Shown: positions 19,167 through 28,640, counted from the stretch's first letter. The stretch is DNA of 64,000 nucleotides from Pseudarthrobacter sulfonivorans (GCF_014712225.1 NZ_JACXBW010000005.1:124001-188000), one strand, 5' to 3'. Notes: generated by a model from the letters alone, not told the origin. Program-made: numbers and translations.

Positions 19167-20531
19167 ATGCAGGATCTACGGCTTGTAGGCGTACACGACG
19201 ACGGGGAGCATCTCCTGTTGAGCGGTGCCGGCGGCGAGATGTTCCAGCTGCCGATCGATGAGGCACTGCGGGCGGCCAGCCGGTCTTCGCCGAAGACCGC
19301 TACAACAGTCGCGCCCATTGCCATGTCCCCGCGGGACATTCAGGCGCGCATCCGCAGCGGCGCCACCGCAGCGGACGTGGCGGAGCTCTCCGGACTTCCC
19401 CTTGCCAAGGTGGTGCGGTACGAGGGCCCCGTCCTCGCCGAGCGGGAATACGTGGCCCAGCAGGCGCGGAAGGTTGAGGTAGCTTCGCCCTCCCCCGGCC
19501 ACGACACCTACCGCTCAATTTTCGGGGACCACCCGGCCACCCTCGATGACATGGTGAAGCACCGGCTTTCCACCCACGGCATTGAACCGTCCACGGTGGA
19601 ATGGGATTCCTGGCGGCGCCAGGACGGCAACTGGACGGTGGCGGCCCGCTTCGAACCGAAGCGGGAAGGCCCGGCCGGTATCGGCGAGGAGCCGCCGGCG
19701 CTGTGGACCTTCAGCCCGGCCCGCAAATCGCTGCAGAACGCCAACCGCTGGGCCCAGCAGCTCAGCGAACTCGAGCCACTGGACGGCCCCGTCCCCGCAC
19801 GCCGGCTGACGGCAGTGTCCGACCGGCCTTTCGATTTTGAAACCGACGCCGAAGCGGCTGCCCGCAATGCGACCGGCCCGCAGCCCATTCTGCAGGCCAA
19901 GGAGTCCGATGGACTCCTGGATATGCTTCGTTCCCGCCGCGGGCAGCGCCTTGGCGTGGACGAGGACGCTGACGACGCCCTGGCATTGCTGCTGACGCAC
20001 GGTGTGCCGGCCGCGCACCCACGCCCGTCAGAGGTTGTGCCTGAGCAGGGCGCCGGCGAGGACACGGAGCAGGACAGCCAGGAAGACCAGCCCGCGGAAG
20101 CCACCGGTCCGGACAGCGCGGCCCCGGCCGCGCACCTGGATCCCGTGGCCCGCAAGCGTGACGGCCGTCCGTCCATGCTGTCCCGCCTGAGCCTCATTCC
20201 GCCGCACCGCGATGCGGATGAAGATGACAACCTGAAACTGCACGACGGCGTCAGCACCGAGACGCGGGAAGTCACCATAGTGGCGTCTCCCCTCCGTCCG
20301 GCACATCCGGCCGCCCAGGCGGAAGGGGAAGCCGGGCCGCCCGCACCGAGTGTGGGCCTGGACGAACTCCTTGGCGGCAGCCCCCGCCGGGCAGCCTACG
20401 CGGCCGGCAGCGATGAACCGGCACCTGGCCGGCACCATGACGCCGACCTGCCTGAACGGCAGCCGGCCAAACCAAAACGGTCAACCGTGCCCAGCTGGGA
20501 TGAGATCGTCTTTGGGACCAAGCGGGACTAG
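19167..20531 (+). CDS. sepH: Cell division protein SepH
   Basis: A 454-aa actinobacterial FtsZ-associated protein. The N-terminal DUF3071 domain (residues 1 to about 170; MQDLRLVGVHDDGEHLLLSG, then FGDHPATLDDMVKHRLSTHG) includes a helix-turn-helix near 52-95 (SPRDIQARIRSGATAADVAELSGLPLAKVVRYEGPV). In Streptomyces and mycobacteria SepH stimulates FtsZ assembly through this region. The rest is disordered and Pro/Ala/Glu-rich, ending in the short conserved tail RSTVPSWDEIVFGTKRD. The ATG follows GGAGG by 6 bases. The longer frame upstream only reads through the antisense of DUF4193. It is convergent with the phosphatase-family gene. Confidence 0.93.
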   Translation: MQDLRLVGVHDDGEHLLLSGAGGEMFQLPIDEALRAASRSSPKTATTVAPIAMSPRDIQARIRSGATAADVAELSGLPLAKVVRYEGPVLAEREYVAQQARKVEVASPSPGHDTYRSIFGDHPATLDDMVKHRLSTHGIEPSTVEWDSWRRQDGNWTVAARFEPKREGPAGIGEEPPALWTFSPARKSLQNANRWAQQLSELEPLDGPVPARRLTAVSDRPFDFETDAEAAARNATGPQPILQAKESDGLLDMLRSRRGQRLGVDEDADDALALLLTHGVPAAHPRPSEVVPEQGAGEDTEQDSQEDQPAEATGPDSAAPAAHLDPVARKRDGRPSMLSRLSLIPPHRDADEDDNLKLHDGVSTETREVTIVASPLRPAHPAAQAEGEAGPPAPSVGLDELLGGSPRRAAYAAGSDEPAPGRHHDADLPERQPAKPKRSTVPSWDEIVFGTKRD

Positions 20532-20546
20532 GCGGGGGCTCAGTCC

Positions 20547-21779
20547 TCAGCGTCCCCGGGCCTTGCCTTCGGCCGCGAAGCACAGGAGCGGAACTTCACG
20601 TTCGGCTTTGGTGAGCGAACCGTGCTGGCCCACCACCTCCATGGCTGCAGGCCGCACGCGGCGGGTGTCGTAGAGCGCAAGAGCGTCCCGCGCGGCAATC
20701 ATCACGTCACCGATCCGGGGCCCGACGGCCGGGCTCACGGGCCCAAGCAGCCCGGCCGCGATGGCATCTTCCCGGCTGAATGCCCAGATCCTGTCGCCGA
20801 AACGGGTGCGCCAGGCCGCCAGGAGGCGTTCACGTGCCCCGGCATCGGCGGGATCGTCAAGGTAGAGGTGCACCATCCGCGGTTCGCCCGCTGTATGCCG
20901 CACGCCCTCGATAAGCGACGGGTCCGCCGCGTAGTCGATCCGCTGCTGTTCGGGTACGTCCAGCATGCCGTGGTCCGCGGTGAGAAGGACGGTGGTCCCG
21001 GCAGGCAGGGATGAATGGAGCCGTTTGACCGTGGCGTCGAGCTCTTCGAGCTGGTGTTCCCACTGCTCTGACTGGCAGCCGAAGCGGTGGCCTGCCTTGT
21101 CCAGTTCGTTGACGTAGAAGTACATCAGTGCCGGCCCGGCTACGGCCATTGCTTCGGCGGCGGCCGCGGTGCGGGCGTGGGCGGTGACCGCGGAGACGAA
21201 ATTCCCGCCGCGGAGGGCCGCCCGGGTCATGGGCGAGTCACCGAACTGCGGCAAACTGACTGTGGTTACCGTGACGGACCCGGCCGCCCGTTCAAACACG
21301 GTGGGGTGCGGCTGCCAGGCGAACGGGTCCACATTTGCATCCCAGTTGCCCAGCATGTTGACCACTTTGTCCTGTGCGGGATCCAGGACGTCGTACCCCA
21401 CCATGCCGTGCTGGCCCGGCGGGAGTCCGGTGCCGAAGCTGGCCAGGGCCGCTGCAGTGGTTGAGGGAAACGTGGAGTCCAGCCAGACCGGGACCTCGCC
21501 CTGCCCGGCCTGCATCACGGAGCGCAGGAACGGGGTATGGGCTGACTTTTGCTTCAGCAGGTTCCGGCCCAGGCCGTCAGCCAGGACCACGCAGACACGC
21601 GATGCCGGGGGCAGCCCCAGGGTGTTGGCGAACCCGTCCACCCCCAGGCTTGCCGCGGCGCTGGTGAGGACCTCGGCAACGGACCGCCGGCCAAAGGCGG
21701 GAGCCGGCGGCACATTCAGTGGCCGGGTGTTGCCTTCGGACGGCACTGCCGAGAGGGTCGCTTTTGCTTGCTCCGGCAT
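20547..21779 (-). CDS. Alkaline-phosphatase-superfamily protein (nucleotide pyrophosphatase/phosphodiesterase type)
   Basis: A 410-aa metallohydrolase of the type I phosphodiesterase/nucleotide pyrophosphatase branch. The metal-site sequence VCVVLADGLGRNLL near residue 60 is followed by the nucleophile region DSTFPSTTAAALASFGTGLPPGQHGMVGYDV (Thr in PSTTA). The later ligands are YFYVNELDKAGHRFG and LLTADHGMLDVPEQQRIDY, plus RMVHLY near the end. No signal peptide is seen, so it is probably cytoplasmic. The ATG begins one base after the DUF5998 stop (TGAGATG), indicating coupling. The substrate is unknown. Confidence 0.88.
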   Translation of the reverse strand: MPEQAKATLSAVPSEGNTRPLNVPPAPAFGRRSVAEVLTSAAASLGVDGFANTLGLPPASRVCVVLADGLGRNLLKQKSAHTPFLRSVMQAGQGEVPVWLDSTFPSTTAAALASFGTGLPPGQHGMVGYDVLDPAQDKVVNMLGNWDANVDPFAWQPHPTVFERAAGSVTVTTVSLPQFGDSPMTRAALRGGNFVSAVTAHARTAAAAEAMAVAGPALMYFYVNELDKAGHRFGCQSEQWEHQLEELDATVKRLHSSLPAGTTVLLTADHGMLDVPEQQRIDYAADPSLIEGVRHTAGEPRMVHLYLDDPADAGARERLLAAWRTRFGDRIWAFSREDAIAAGLLGPVSPAVGPRIGDVMIAARDALALYDTRRVRPAAMEVVGQHGSLTKAEREVPLLCFAAEGKARGR

Positions 21780-21780
21780 C

Positions 21781-22524
21781 TCAGCGCTGGTGCCCGCGGC
21801 TGAGCCTGTTGCCGAACACGCCGGTCCGGGGCCGGGGCTGCAGCGTCTGGCCGGCATGGAGCGCCGGGGCTGTGGAGCCGGTGTTCACGGCCCGCAGGGC
21901 GCGGGCAAAGAGTTTGGCGTCCTGGACTGCCTGGGGGCCGTCCGCTTCGGCGCTGATGCGCAGGACGATGTCCTCCTGGGCAATGGTGCCGCTGTAGCCG
22001 TGGTCGGCCTCGCACTGGGGATCACCGCAGCTTGCGGGTCCCATGTCCAGCCGCTGGCCGCCGGACCAGGCAATGGCGAGGGTGACTTCCCGGACCGGAT
22101 CCGAGGGCTTGTAGTTTTGTGGCTGGGAATACATGTAGCTCAGGACCACAGAGCGGATCTGTGCCACCGGCACTGACTCGGTGGAGATCTGGGCAACGAT
22201 TTGTTCGCCGGCTTCATCGAGCTGCTGGTCATCCACGTGGGTGATCACCAGCATGTCGGAGGTAAGGACCAGCACCGTGATGTGGCGGCGGACCTCAGCG
22301 CGGTCGAAGTGGGTTTCCAGGTGCACCAGGTGTGCCACGCATTCGCGGCCGTCCAACGCGTCGTCAACGACGTCGGCCACCAGGGGCGGGTAGAAGCCGG
22401 CCTTCTGGAGTGCGTCGTCCAGGCTCAGGGCCTGGGGCGTGTGGCTGTGTGAGCTGTGGGGTCGGGTTGCCTGGTTCTCATCGCCGGGCGTGGATGGCGT
22501 CGACTGGGAAGGCTGTGAGCTCAT
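21781..22524 (-). CDS. DUF5998 family protein
   Basis: A 247-aa actinobacterial protein of unknown function, sometimes annotated as a phosphodiesterase without support. The first 30 residues are low complexity. The conserved core ALQKAGFYPPLVADVVDDALDGRECVAHLVHLETHFDR leads to ITVLVLTSDMLVITHVDD. A Cys/His cluster, SCGDPQCEADHGYSG near residue 165, could hold a metal. The start has no clear Shine-Dalgarno sequence, only GAAAAT 6 bases upstream. It is coupled to the phosphatase-family gene just downstream. Confidence 0.85.
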   Translation of the reverse strand: MSSQPSQSTPSTPGDENQATRPHSSHSHTPQALSLDDALQKAGFYPPLVADVVDDALDGRECVAHLVHLETHFDRAEVRRHITVLVLTSDMLVITHVDDQQLDEAGEQIVAQISTESVPVAQIRSVVLSYMYSQPQNYKPSDPVREVTLAIAWSGGQRLDMGPASCGDPQCEADHGYSGTIAQEDIVLRISAEADGPQAVQDAKLFARALRAVNTGSTAPALHAGQTLQPRPRTGVFGNRLSRGHQR

Positions 22525-22566
22525 GCCCCCATTTTCACAGATCGGCCGGGGACATGCTAACCGCGC

Positions 22567-25251
22567 TCAGCCCAGCATGGCCCGGCGGGCGCTGTCAGTG
22601 CGCCGGGCAGCGTTGCCGATCCGGATCTCCGCGGCCAGGATGGACAAACCTTCCGCTCCGCAGAGGACCGGGTTGAACTCAACCAGGGCTATTTCCGGAT
22701 GGTTGTCCTTCATCCAGGCCAGCCGGCCGGCGAGATCCTCCAGGGCGTCCAAGTCGACGGCCGGCAGGCCCTGGTAGCCCAGCAGCTTGCGGGCGGCCCG
22801 CGGCCCGCGGACGAAGTCCCTGACGTCGGCGGCGGAGAGCGGCGGGACCCGGTGCGCCCAGTCATCGAGCAGGTTGACGGCGTCCCCGGCCAGCCCGAAG
22901 GAGATCACCGGCCCCAGCAGCGGATCCTCAATGGCCCGGAACGTGCAGGCCTGGCCCACGGGGGCCATGGACTGCACCTCAAGGGACCGTGAACCGTAGG
23001 GCGCCAGCGAGCGCCGCATCTGCGCGATGGTCCGGCGCAGGGAGTCTTCGTCCTCGATGTCCAGCCGCACTCCGCCGAGGTCCAGCCGGTGCCGGAGGGC
23101 CGGATCAGTGGTCTTCAGGGCCACCGGCCACCCCAGCCTGCCTGCAGCGTCAACCGCCTCGTCTGCCGACTCGAACCCGGCGGACGGCAGCACCGGAATC
23201 CCGTAGTGCGCGAGCAGCGACGCCGTGGACGCGGCATCCAGGGTCTTCAGCTCAGCTCCCTGGACGTCACGGAGCAGCTCGTCCAGGAGGACCGCGGCGC
23301 TTTCCGGATCGCAGCCGGCGGGCTCCACAAAATGGCCAGGGTCCCGGGCGAGCCATTCGGAGTAACGCACGACGGCGGCGAGCGCCGCCACCGCCGCGCC
23401 TGCGTTCGAGAAGCACGGCACGGCCCGCCCCCCGGAGCCCACCATCCCCTCCACGTAGACGGAGGCATCAAGGATTCCCGTAAAGGCGGCCACCACCGGT
23501 TTGCCTGCCGCCGCTGAGCACTCGGCCAGCACCTCGGCGATGCTGTCCACTGTGAGGCCGCGGACCGGCAGCAGCGCGGCCACCACGGCGTGGACGGCGT
23601 CTGACGCGAGCGTGTCCTGCAGGCTGCGGCGCAGAGCCGGCAGCGCGAGGGACATTCCGGCGTCGAGATCCACGTCGGTGACGATCCCGTGCACGGCCAG
23701 CCCGTGGGCTTCGGCGCTGTCGGCCACCACTTTGCCCAGGGCCATGGAGTTGCTGAAGATGGCCAGCCCTGGCCCGGCGGGCAGTGGCTGGCCAGCCACG
23801 ACCTGGGAGACGTCCATGAGCTGTTCAATGGTCTCCACCCGGATCACACCGGACTGCCGCATCATCGCATCCAGCGTTCCGGCCGGCGCCTGGGTGGTCC
23901 GGACAGCGTGGCCGGGCGGCAGCCGCAGGCCCATGGTCTCGGACTTGGCCACAACCACGGGTTTGGTGCGGGCCAGGCGCCGCGCGATCCGGGAAAATTT
24001 GCGCGGGTTGCCGATTGACTCCAGGTACAGGCCCACGGCGGTGGTGCCGGCGTCGTCCTCCCAGAACTGCATGATGTCGTTGCCGGACACATCTGCTCTG
24101 TTGCCGGCTGAGAGGAACGTGGAAAGTCCCAGCTGCCGGCGGCTGGACGCCGCGTAGAGGGCCACACCAATGGCCGCCGACTGGCTGAACAGCCCCAGGC
24201 CGCCGCGCCGCGGCATCGCGGGGGCCATGGACGCGTTGAGGGAAACGTCCGGATGCGTGTTCACGATCCCCAGGGACGACGGTCCAATGACCCGCATGCC
24301 GTTCGCCCGTGCCTTCCGGACCAGGTCCCGCTGGCGCTGCAGGCCGCGTTCGCCGTCGTCCGCGAAACCGGCCGACGCAATCACGAGCCCTTTGACGCCG
24401 GCCGCAGCGCAGTCATCCACCACACCGGGCACTTCCGCGTAGGGAACAGCGATGACCGCCAGCTGTACCGGGTCCGGGACCTCGGACAGCTTGCCGAACG
24501 ACATCATCCCGGCGAGCTCCAGCGCCTCGGGGTTGATGGCGTACACCGGCCCTGGAAAGCCGCCCTCGATGATGTGTTCGAGCAGTTGGTGCCCCACAGT
24601 CCCCCATTTGCGGCTGGCACCGATGACTGCAACGGACGACGGCGTCAGCAGGTCCCGCACGCTCCTCGCCTCGGCGCGGTGCTCGCGTGACTCCATCACG
24701 GCCCGCGATCTTTCGGTGGGGCCGATGTTGAACTCCAGGCTGACGACGCCGTCGTCGAAATGGCGTTTGACGTCGTAGCCGGCGTCCGCGAAAACCATCA
24801 GCATTTTGCGGTTTTCGGGCAGCACCTCGGCGGTGAACCGGCGGATCCCGTTTTCGTGGGCGGCCGCGGCGAGGTGTTCCAGGAGGATGGAACCGATTCC
24901 CCTGCCCTGGTGGGCGTCCGCGATGTTGAAGGCGACCTCCGCCTCGGCAGGGTCATCGAGCCTGTCGAACCGGCCGATCCCCAGGATTTCGCCGCCGAAG
25001 GTGATGACCAGTGCCACCCGGTCCTTATAGTCCACTTCCGTGAAGCGTTTGAGCTCCTTGCTGGACAACCGGGCCTTGAAGGTAAAGAAGCGCATGTAGA
25101 TTGAGTTCTGCGACTGTCCGGCATGGAACGCCTGGACGGCGTCCGCATCACTGGGGTGAATGGGCCTCAGGTGCGCGGTGCCGCCGTCCCTGAGCACGAC
25201 ATCGGCTTCCCAATGTTCCGGATATTCGCCGTCCCCGGGCTGATCCACCAT
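22567..25251 (-). CDS. GNAT acetyltransferase fused to NDP-forming acyl-CoA-synthetase-like domains (Pat-like)
   Basis: An 894-aa fusion. Residues 1-165 are a GNAT domain (ADAHQGRGIGSILLEHLAAAA is the acetyl-CoA loop). Residues about 190-480 hold a CoA-binding Rossmann domain (SVAVIGASRKWGTVGHQLLEHI) and a succinyl-CoA-ligase-like domain (GLFSQSAAIGVALYAAS, SAGNRADVSGNDIMQFWEDD). The C-terminal third is an ATP-grasp domain (GWPVALKTTDPALRHRLDLGGV). This is the layout of Pat-type protein lysine acetyltransferases with the GNAT at the N-terminus. The canonical SHTG phosphohistidine motif is not preserved near residue 450, where GHAVRTTQAPAG is read, so synthetase activity is doubtful. It is divergent from parC. 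Confidence 0.9.
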   Translation of the reverse strand: MVDQPGDGEYPEHWEADVVLRDGGTAHLRPIHPSDADAVQAFHAGQSQNSIYMRFFTFKARLSSKELKRFTEVDYKDRVALVITFGGEILGIGRFDRLDDPAEAEVAFNIADAHQGRGIGSILLEHLAAAAHENGIRRFTAEVLPENRKMLMVFADAGYDVKRHFDDGVVSLEFNIGPTERSRAVMESREHRAEARSVRDLLTPSSVAVIGASRKWGTVGHQLLEHIIEGGFPGPVYAINPEALELAGMMSFGKLSEVPDPVQLAVIAVPYAEVPGVVDDCAAAGVKGLVIASAGFADDGERGLQRQRDLVRKARANGMRVIGPSSLGIVNTHPDVSLNASMAPAMPRRGGLGLFSQSAAIGVALYAASSRRQLGLSTFLSAGNRADVSGNDIMQFWEDDAGTTAVGLYLESIGNPRKFSRIARRLARTKPVVVAKSETMGLRLPPGHAVRTTQAPAGTLDAMMRQSGVIRVETIEQLMDVSQVVAGQPLPAGPGLAIFSNSMALGKVVADSAEAHGLAVHGIVTDVDLDAGMSLALPALRRSLQDTLASDAVHAVVAALLPVRGLTVDSIAEVLAECSAAAGKPVVAAFTGILDASVYVEGMVGSGGRAVPCFSNAGAAVAALAAVVRYSEWLARDPGHFVEPAGCDPESAAVLLDELLRDVQGAELKTLDAASTASLLAHYGIPVLPSAGFESADEAVDAAGRLGWPVALKTTDPALRHRLDLGGVRLDIEDEDSLRRTIAQMRRSLAPYGSRSLEVQSMAPVGQACTFRAIEDPLLGPVISFGLAGDAVNLLDDWAHRVPPLSAADVRDFVRGPRAARKLLGYQGLPAVDLDALEDLAGRLAWMKDNHPEIALVEFNPVLCGAEGLSILAAEIRIGNAARRTDSARRAMLG

Positions 25252-25263
25252 AGGCTTAGCCTA
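25252..25263 (-). promoter_or_regulatory. Leaderless -10 element with palindrome at the GNAT/acyl-CoA-synthetase start
   Basis: Minus strand: TAGGCT, then AAGCCT, then ATG. The hexamer lies at -12 to -7 and there is no Shine-Dalgarno sequence. The same bases form the palindrome TAGGCT-T-AGCCTA at 25251-25263, and GGTTAGGCTAA around it matches the core of DtxR/IdeR boxes (14 of 19 positions by eye). A regulator bound here would cover the start codon. Confidence 0.5.
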
Positions 25264-25363
25264 ACCACAAACCGACGGCGCAGGCCCTGCGCCAACGAAA
25301 CGGCGCCACGAAACTGCGCCCCACCAGAGCACCACCAGTAACCCGTAAGGATCCACCAGCCCC

Positions 25364-27874
25364 ATGGCCCGCCGCCAAAGCCCACCCCCTGCCGGGGAAG
25401 CCGCCCAGGATTTCGTCGAGAACATCGTGGACATCGATGTCACGTCCGAGATGGAAGGTTCCTTCCTGGAGTACGCCTATTCGGTGATCTACTCCCGGGC
25501 CCTGCCCGACGCAAGGGACGGACTGAAGCCGGTGCAGCGCCGGATCCTGTACATGATGAGCGAGATGGGCCTCCGCCCTGACCGCGGCCACGTCAAGAGT
25601 GCGCGCGTGGTGGGCGAGGTCATGGGTAAGCTCCACCCCCACGGCGACACGGCTATTTACGACGCCATGGTGCGCATGGCCCAGGATTTCTCGCTGCGCC
25701 TTCCGCTCATTGACGGCCACGGCAACTTCGGCTCGCTCGACGACGGCCCGGCGGCTCCCCGGTACACCGAAGCCCGCCTCGCGGCGGCGGCCCTGACGCT
25801 GACCGACCACCTCGACGAAGACGTGGTGGACTTTGTCCCCAACTACGACAACCAGCTGACCCAGCCGGACGTGCTTCCGGCGGCGTTTCCCAACCTGCTG
25901 GTCAACGGGGCCACGGGCATCGCCGTCGGCATGGCCACCAACATGGCTCCGCACAACCTGGTGGAGGTCATCTCCGCCGCCCGGCACCTGATCGCGCACC
26001 CGGACGCCACGCTGGATGACCTCATGCGGTTTGTCCCCGGGCCTGACCTTCCCACGGGCGGCCGGATCGTCGGCCTGGACGGCATCCGTGACGCCTACGC
26101 CACCGGGCGCGGATCCTTCAAGACCCGGGCCAAGGTGGAGATCGAACAGCTCTCTGCCCGGCGCACCGGCCTGGTGGTCACCGAACTGCCCTACATGGTG
26201 GGCCCGGAAAAGGTGATCGAAAAGATCAAGGATGCGGTCAACGGCAAGAAGCTGACCGGCATCAGCGACATCGTTGACCTCACGGACCGCAAGCACGGCC
26301 TGCGCCTGGTCATCGAGTTGAAGAACGGGTTCAACCCGAATGCCGTGCTCCAGCAGCTGTACCGCTACTCCCCCATGGAAGACTCCTTCGGCATCAACAA
26401 CGTGACGCTGGTGGACGGCCAGCCGCAGACCCTCGGGCTTGTGGATCTGCTGTCCGTCTATGTTGGCCACCGCATCGACGTGGTCCGCCGGCGCACGGCG
26501 TTCCGGCTGGGCAAGAAAAAGGACCGCCTACACCTGGTGGAGGGTCTGCTGATCGCCATCGTGGACATCGACGAGGTCATCCAGATCATCCGCTCCTCGG
26601 ATGAGGTGGCCGCCGCCCGCGAACGGCTGATGTCCATTTACGACCTCACCGAAATCCAGGCCAATTACATCCTGGAACTGCGGCTGCGCCAGCTGACCAA
26701 GTACTCGCGGATCGAGCTGGAGAAGGAACAGGACGAACTCCGGCGTGAAATTGCGGAGCTCGAGGCCATCCTCGGCTCGGAGCAGCGGCTGCGCGAACTC
26801 GTGTCCACGGAACTCGGCGAAATTGCCGAAAAATACGGCACACCGCGCCGGACCGTCCTGCTCGAATCGGAGGCCGTCTCCCCCACGGTGGCTGCCGCCC
26901 TGGCTGCTTCCCCGGGCGCGAAGGGCAAAGCCGCACCGCTGGCCCTGGAGATTGCGGACGATCCCTGCTGGGCGATCCTCACGGCGTCGGGCCAGATAGC
27001 GCGCACGTCCAACCAGGAACCGCTCGCCGAATCAGGTCCGCGCGTCAGGCATGATGTGTTCCGCTCGGTGGTCAAGACCTCAGCCCGTGGTGAAATCGCC
27101 GCCGTCACCTCGCAGGGACGGATGCTGCGGCTGCAGGTCATGGACATGCCGGTGCTGCCCCCCATGTCCGGCCTGCCGAATCTTGCCGGCGGCGTCCCGG
27201 CCAAGGACTTCGTCACGCTGCTGAAGGGTGAATCGCTGGTGGCCTTCGCGCCGCTCGATGAGATCCTGGCCATCGGCACTGCGCAGGGCGTGGTCAAGCG
27301 GCTGCAGCCGGACTACCCCCTGAACCGCGAGGACTGGGAGGTCATTGCCCTCAAGGACAAGGACGTGGTGGTGGGTGTGGCCCCGGCCGGTTCCGAGGAC
27401 ACCGACCTGGTGTTCCTGACCCGCGAAGCGCAGCTGCTCCGGTTCAGCGCGGCCAACGTCCGGGCCCAGGGCCGGACCGCAGGCGGCATGGCCGGCATCA
27501 AGCTCGGCGCCGGCGATCACGTGGTGTTCTTCGGTGCGGTGGCGCCGAACGATGACGCCGCCGTCGTGGTCACCATCGCGGGAACCGACGGCGCCCTGCC
27601 GGGGACCGCGCCCGGTGCCGCGAAGGTGACGGCCTTCGCCGAGTATCCGGTCAAGGGCCGCGCCACCGCAGGTGTCCGCGCCCACCGGTTCCTCAAGGGC
27701 GAAGACACCCTCCTGCTGGGGTGGGCAGGGCACGGACCGGCCAAAGCATCCTCGCTGGCCGGCGTGGCCAGATCGCTGCCGCAGGAACACGGCCGGCGCG
27801 ACGGTTCGGGCATTCCCCTGTCCCAGGCCGTGGACGCGGTGGGACCGGCCATGGCCTGGACCGATCCGGCCTAG
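25364..27874 (+). CDS. parC: DNA topoisomerase IV subunit A
   Basis: An 836-aa type IIA topoisomerase breakage-reunion subunit. The catalytic tyrosine is Tyr134 in [10 protein letters not shown]. Other landmarks are the quinolone-region [20 protein letters not shown], the IAVGMATNM segment, and beta-propeller repeats in the C-terminal 300 residues. The C-terminal domain lacks an obvious GyrA box (QRRGGKG), supporting ParC over GyrA. The matching ParE lies about 9 kb away on the other strand. In Arthrobacter-type genomes gyrAB sit near the origin, so this pair is the decatenase. Confidence 0.93.
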   Translation: MARRQSPPPAGEAAQDFVENIVDIDVTSEMEGSFLEYAYSVIYSRALPDARDGLKPVQRRILYMMSEMGLRPDRGHVKSARVVGEVMGKLHPHGDTAIYDAMVRMAQDFSLRLPLIDGHGNFGSLDDGPAAPRYTEARLAAAALTLTDHLDEDVVDFVPNYDNQLTQPDVLPAAFPNLLVNGATGIAVGMATNMAPHNLVEVISAARHLIAHPDATLDDLMRFVPGPDLPTGGRIVGLDGIRDAYATGRGSFKTRAKVEIEQLSARRTGLVVTELPYMVGPEKVIEKIKDAVNGKKLTGISDIVDLTDRKHGLRLVIELKNGFNPNAVLQQLYRYSPMEDSFGINNVTLVDGQPQTLGLVDLLSVYVGHRIDVVRRRTAFRLGKKKDRLHLVEGLLIAIVDIDEVIQIIRSSDEVAAARERLMSIYDLTEIQANYILELRLRQLTKYSRIELEKEQDELRREIAELEAILGSEQRLRELVSTELGEIAEKYGTPRRTVLLESEAVSPTVAAALAASPGAKGKAAPLALEIADDPCWAILTASGQIARTSNQEPLAESGPRVRHDVFRSVVKTSARGEIAAVTSQGRMLRLQVMDMPVLPPMSGLPNLAGGVPAKDFVTLLKGESLVAFAPLDEILAIGTAQGVVKRLQPDYPLNREDWEVIALKDKDVVVGVAPAGSEDTDLVFLTREAQLLRFSAANVRAQGRTAGGMAGIKLGAGDHVVFFGAVAPNDDAAVVVTIAGTDGALPGTAPGAAKVTAFAEYPVKGRATAGVRAHRFLKGEDTLLLGWAGHGPAKASSLAGVARSLPQEHGRRDGSGIPLSQAVDAVGPAMAWTDPA

Positions 27875-27883
27875 ACTGCTGCC
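27872..27883 (+). promoter_or_regulatory. Leaderless -10 element for the DinB-family gene, overlapping the parC stop
   Basis: TAGACT then GCTGCC then ATG. The first three bases of the hexamer are the parC stop codon TAG. Spacing to the start codon is exactly 6, as in the other leaderless candidates here, and no Shine-Dalgarno sequence is present. Confidence 0.5.
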
Positions 27884-28402
27884 ATGCCTATCATTCCTGA
27901 TGAGAAGGACTGGACCTGGGTGCTCTCCCGGCCCTGCCCGGAGTGCTCCTTCGACGCGTCCACCGTCACCCCTTCCACCGTCCCTGGCAGCGTGTCGAAC
28001 ATGCTGCCGCGCTGGCGGGCAGTGCTCCGGAGGCCAGCGGTTGCCGAACGTCCGGACGAGGATACGTGGTCGGCCTTGGAGTACGCCTGCCATGTCCGCG
28101 ACGTTTTCGCGCTGTTCGACCAGCGGCTGAACCTGATGCTCGATTCCGAGGACGCCCGGTTCGACAATTGGGACCAGGACCGGACGGCAGTCGAGAACGA
28201 TTACGCCAGCGCCGATCCCGCGGTGGTCAGTGCCGAGCTGACGGCGGAGGGCGAACAGATCGCCGCGTCCTTCGCTGGCGTCCGGGAGTCGGAGTGGGGC
28301 CGGACGGGCCTGCGCGGCAACGGCTCGGAGTTCACCGTCCTGAGCCTGTCGCAGTACTTCCTGCATGATGTGGTCCATCACCTTCACGATGTGGACGGCT
28401 GA
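27884..28402 (+). CDS. DinB-family / mycothiol-dependent-type protein
   Basis: A 172-aa four-helix-bundle protein of the DinB/MDMPI superfamily. Metal-ligand histidines are suggested by EYACHVRDVFALFDQRL near residue 70 and by FLHDVVHHLHDVDG at the C-terminus. Members include mycothiol-dependent isomerases and S-transferases, and mtr in this window shows that mycothiol is made. The substrate is unknown. It starts 9 bases after parC, but its own -10-like hexamer suggests a separate message as well. Confidence 0.8.
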   Translation: MPIIPDEKDWTWVLSRPCPECSFDASTVTPSTVPGSVSNMLPRWRAVLRRPAVAERPDEDTWSALEYACHVRDVFALFDQRLNLMLDSEDARFDNWDQDRTAVENDYASADPAVVSAELTAEGEQIAASFAGVRESEWGRTGLRGNGSEFTVLSLSQYFLHDVVHHLHDVDG

Positions 28403-28640
28403 TTACAGCTCCTTGTCCCACGCCATGCTGCGGCTGACTGCCCGGTAACCCATTTTGGTGTAGAGGGCCAGCTCATTGAAGTAGCGGACCACCGCGTAGC
28501 CGGCTGACTCCAGCAGCCTGGCCTGGTGCCCGTGCTGCTGCCCGGTGCCGATCCGAAGGCGTGGCAGGACAGGCGCTCCGGTGCCCCCGGCGTCTGCGGC
28601 AAAGCGTTGCCGCCTGTGACACGGGACTGTGGATCCGGCT
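28403..28640 (-). pseudogene. Remnant of a GNAT-family acetyltransferase
   Basis: Reading the minus strand to a TAA at 28403 gives about 78 residues without a credible start, ending LESAGYAVVRYFNELALYTKMGYRAVSRSMAWDKEL. The final 25 residues look like the last strand and helix of a GNAT domain (LALYTKMGYRAVSRS). The preceding RLLESAGYAVVRYFNE looks like the middle of a two-domain GNAT protein, so an internal deletion may have joined the two halves. The upstream part merges into the 3' end of cydDC. No catalytic acetyl-CoA loop is left. It could instead be a decayed single-domain gene. Confidence 0.6.

Noticed and set aside
28384..28602. A 72-aa minus-strand frame next to the GNAT relic
   Set aside because: It is a different frame from the GNAT-like one; its Ser/Trp/Pro-rich product matches nothing and overlaps the DinB stop.
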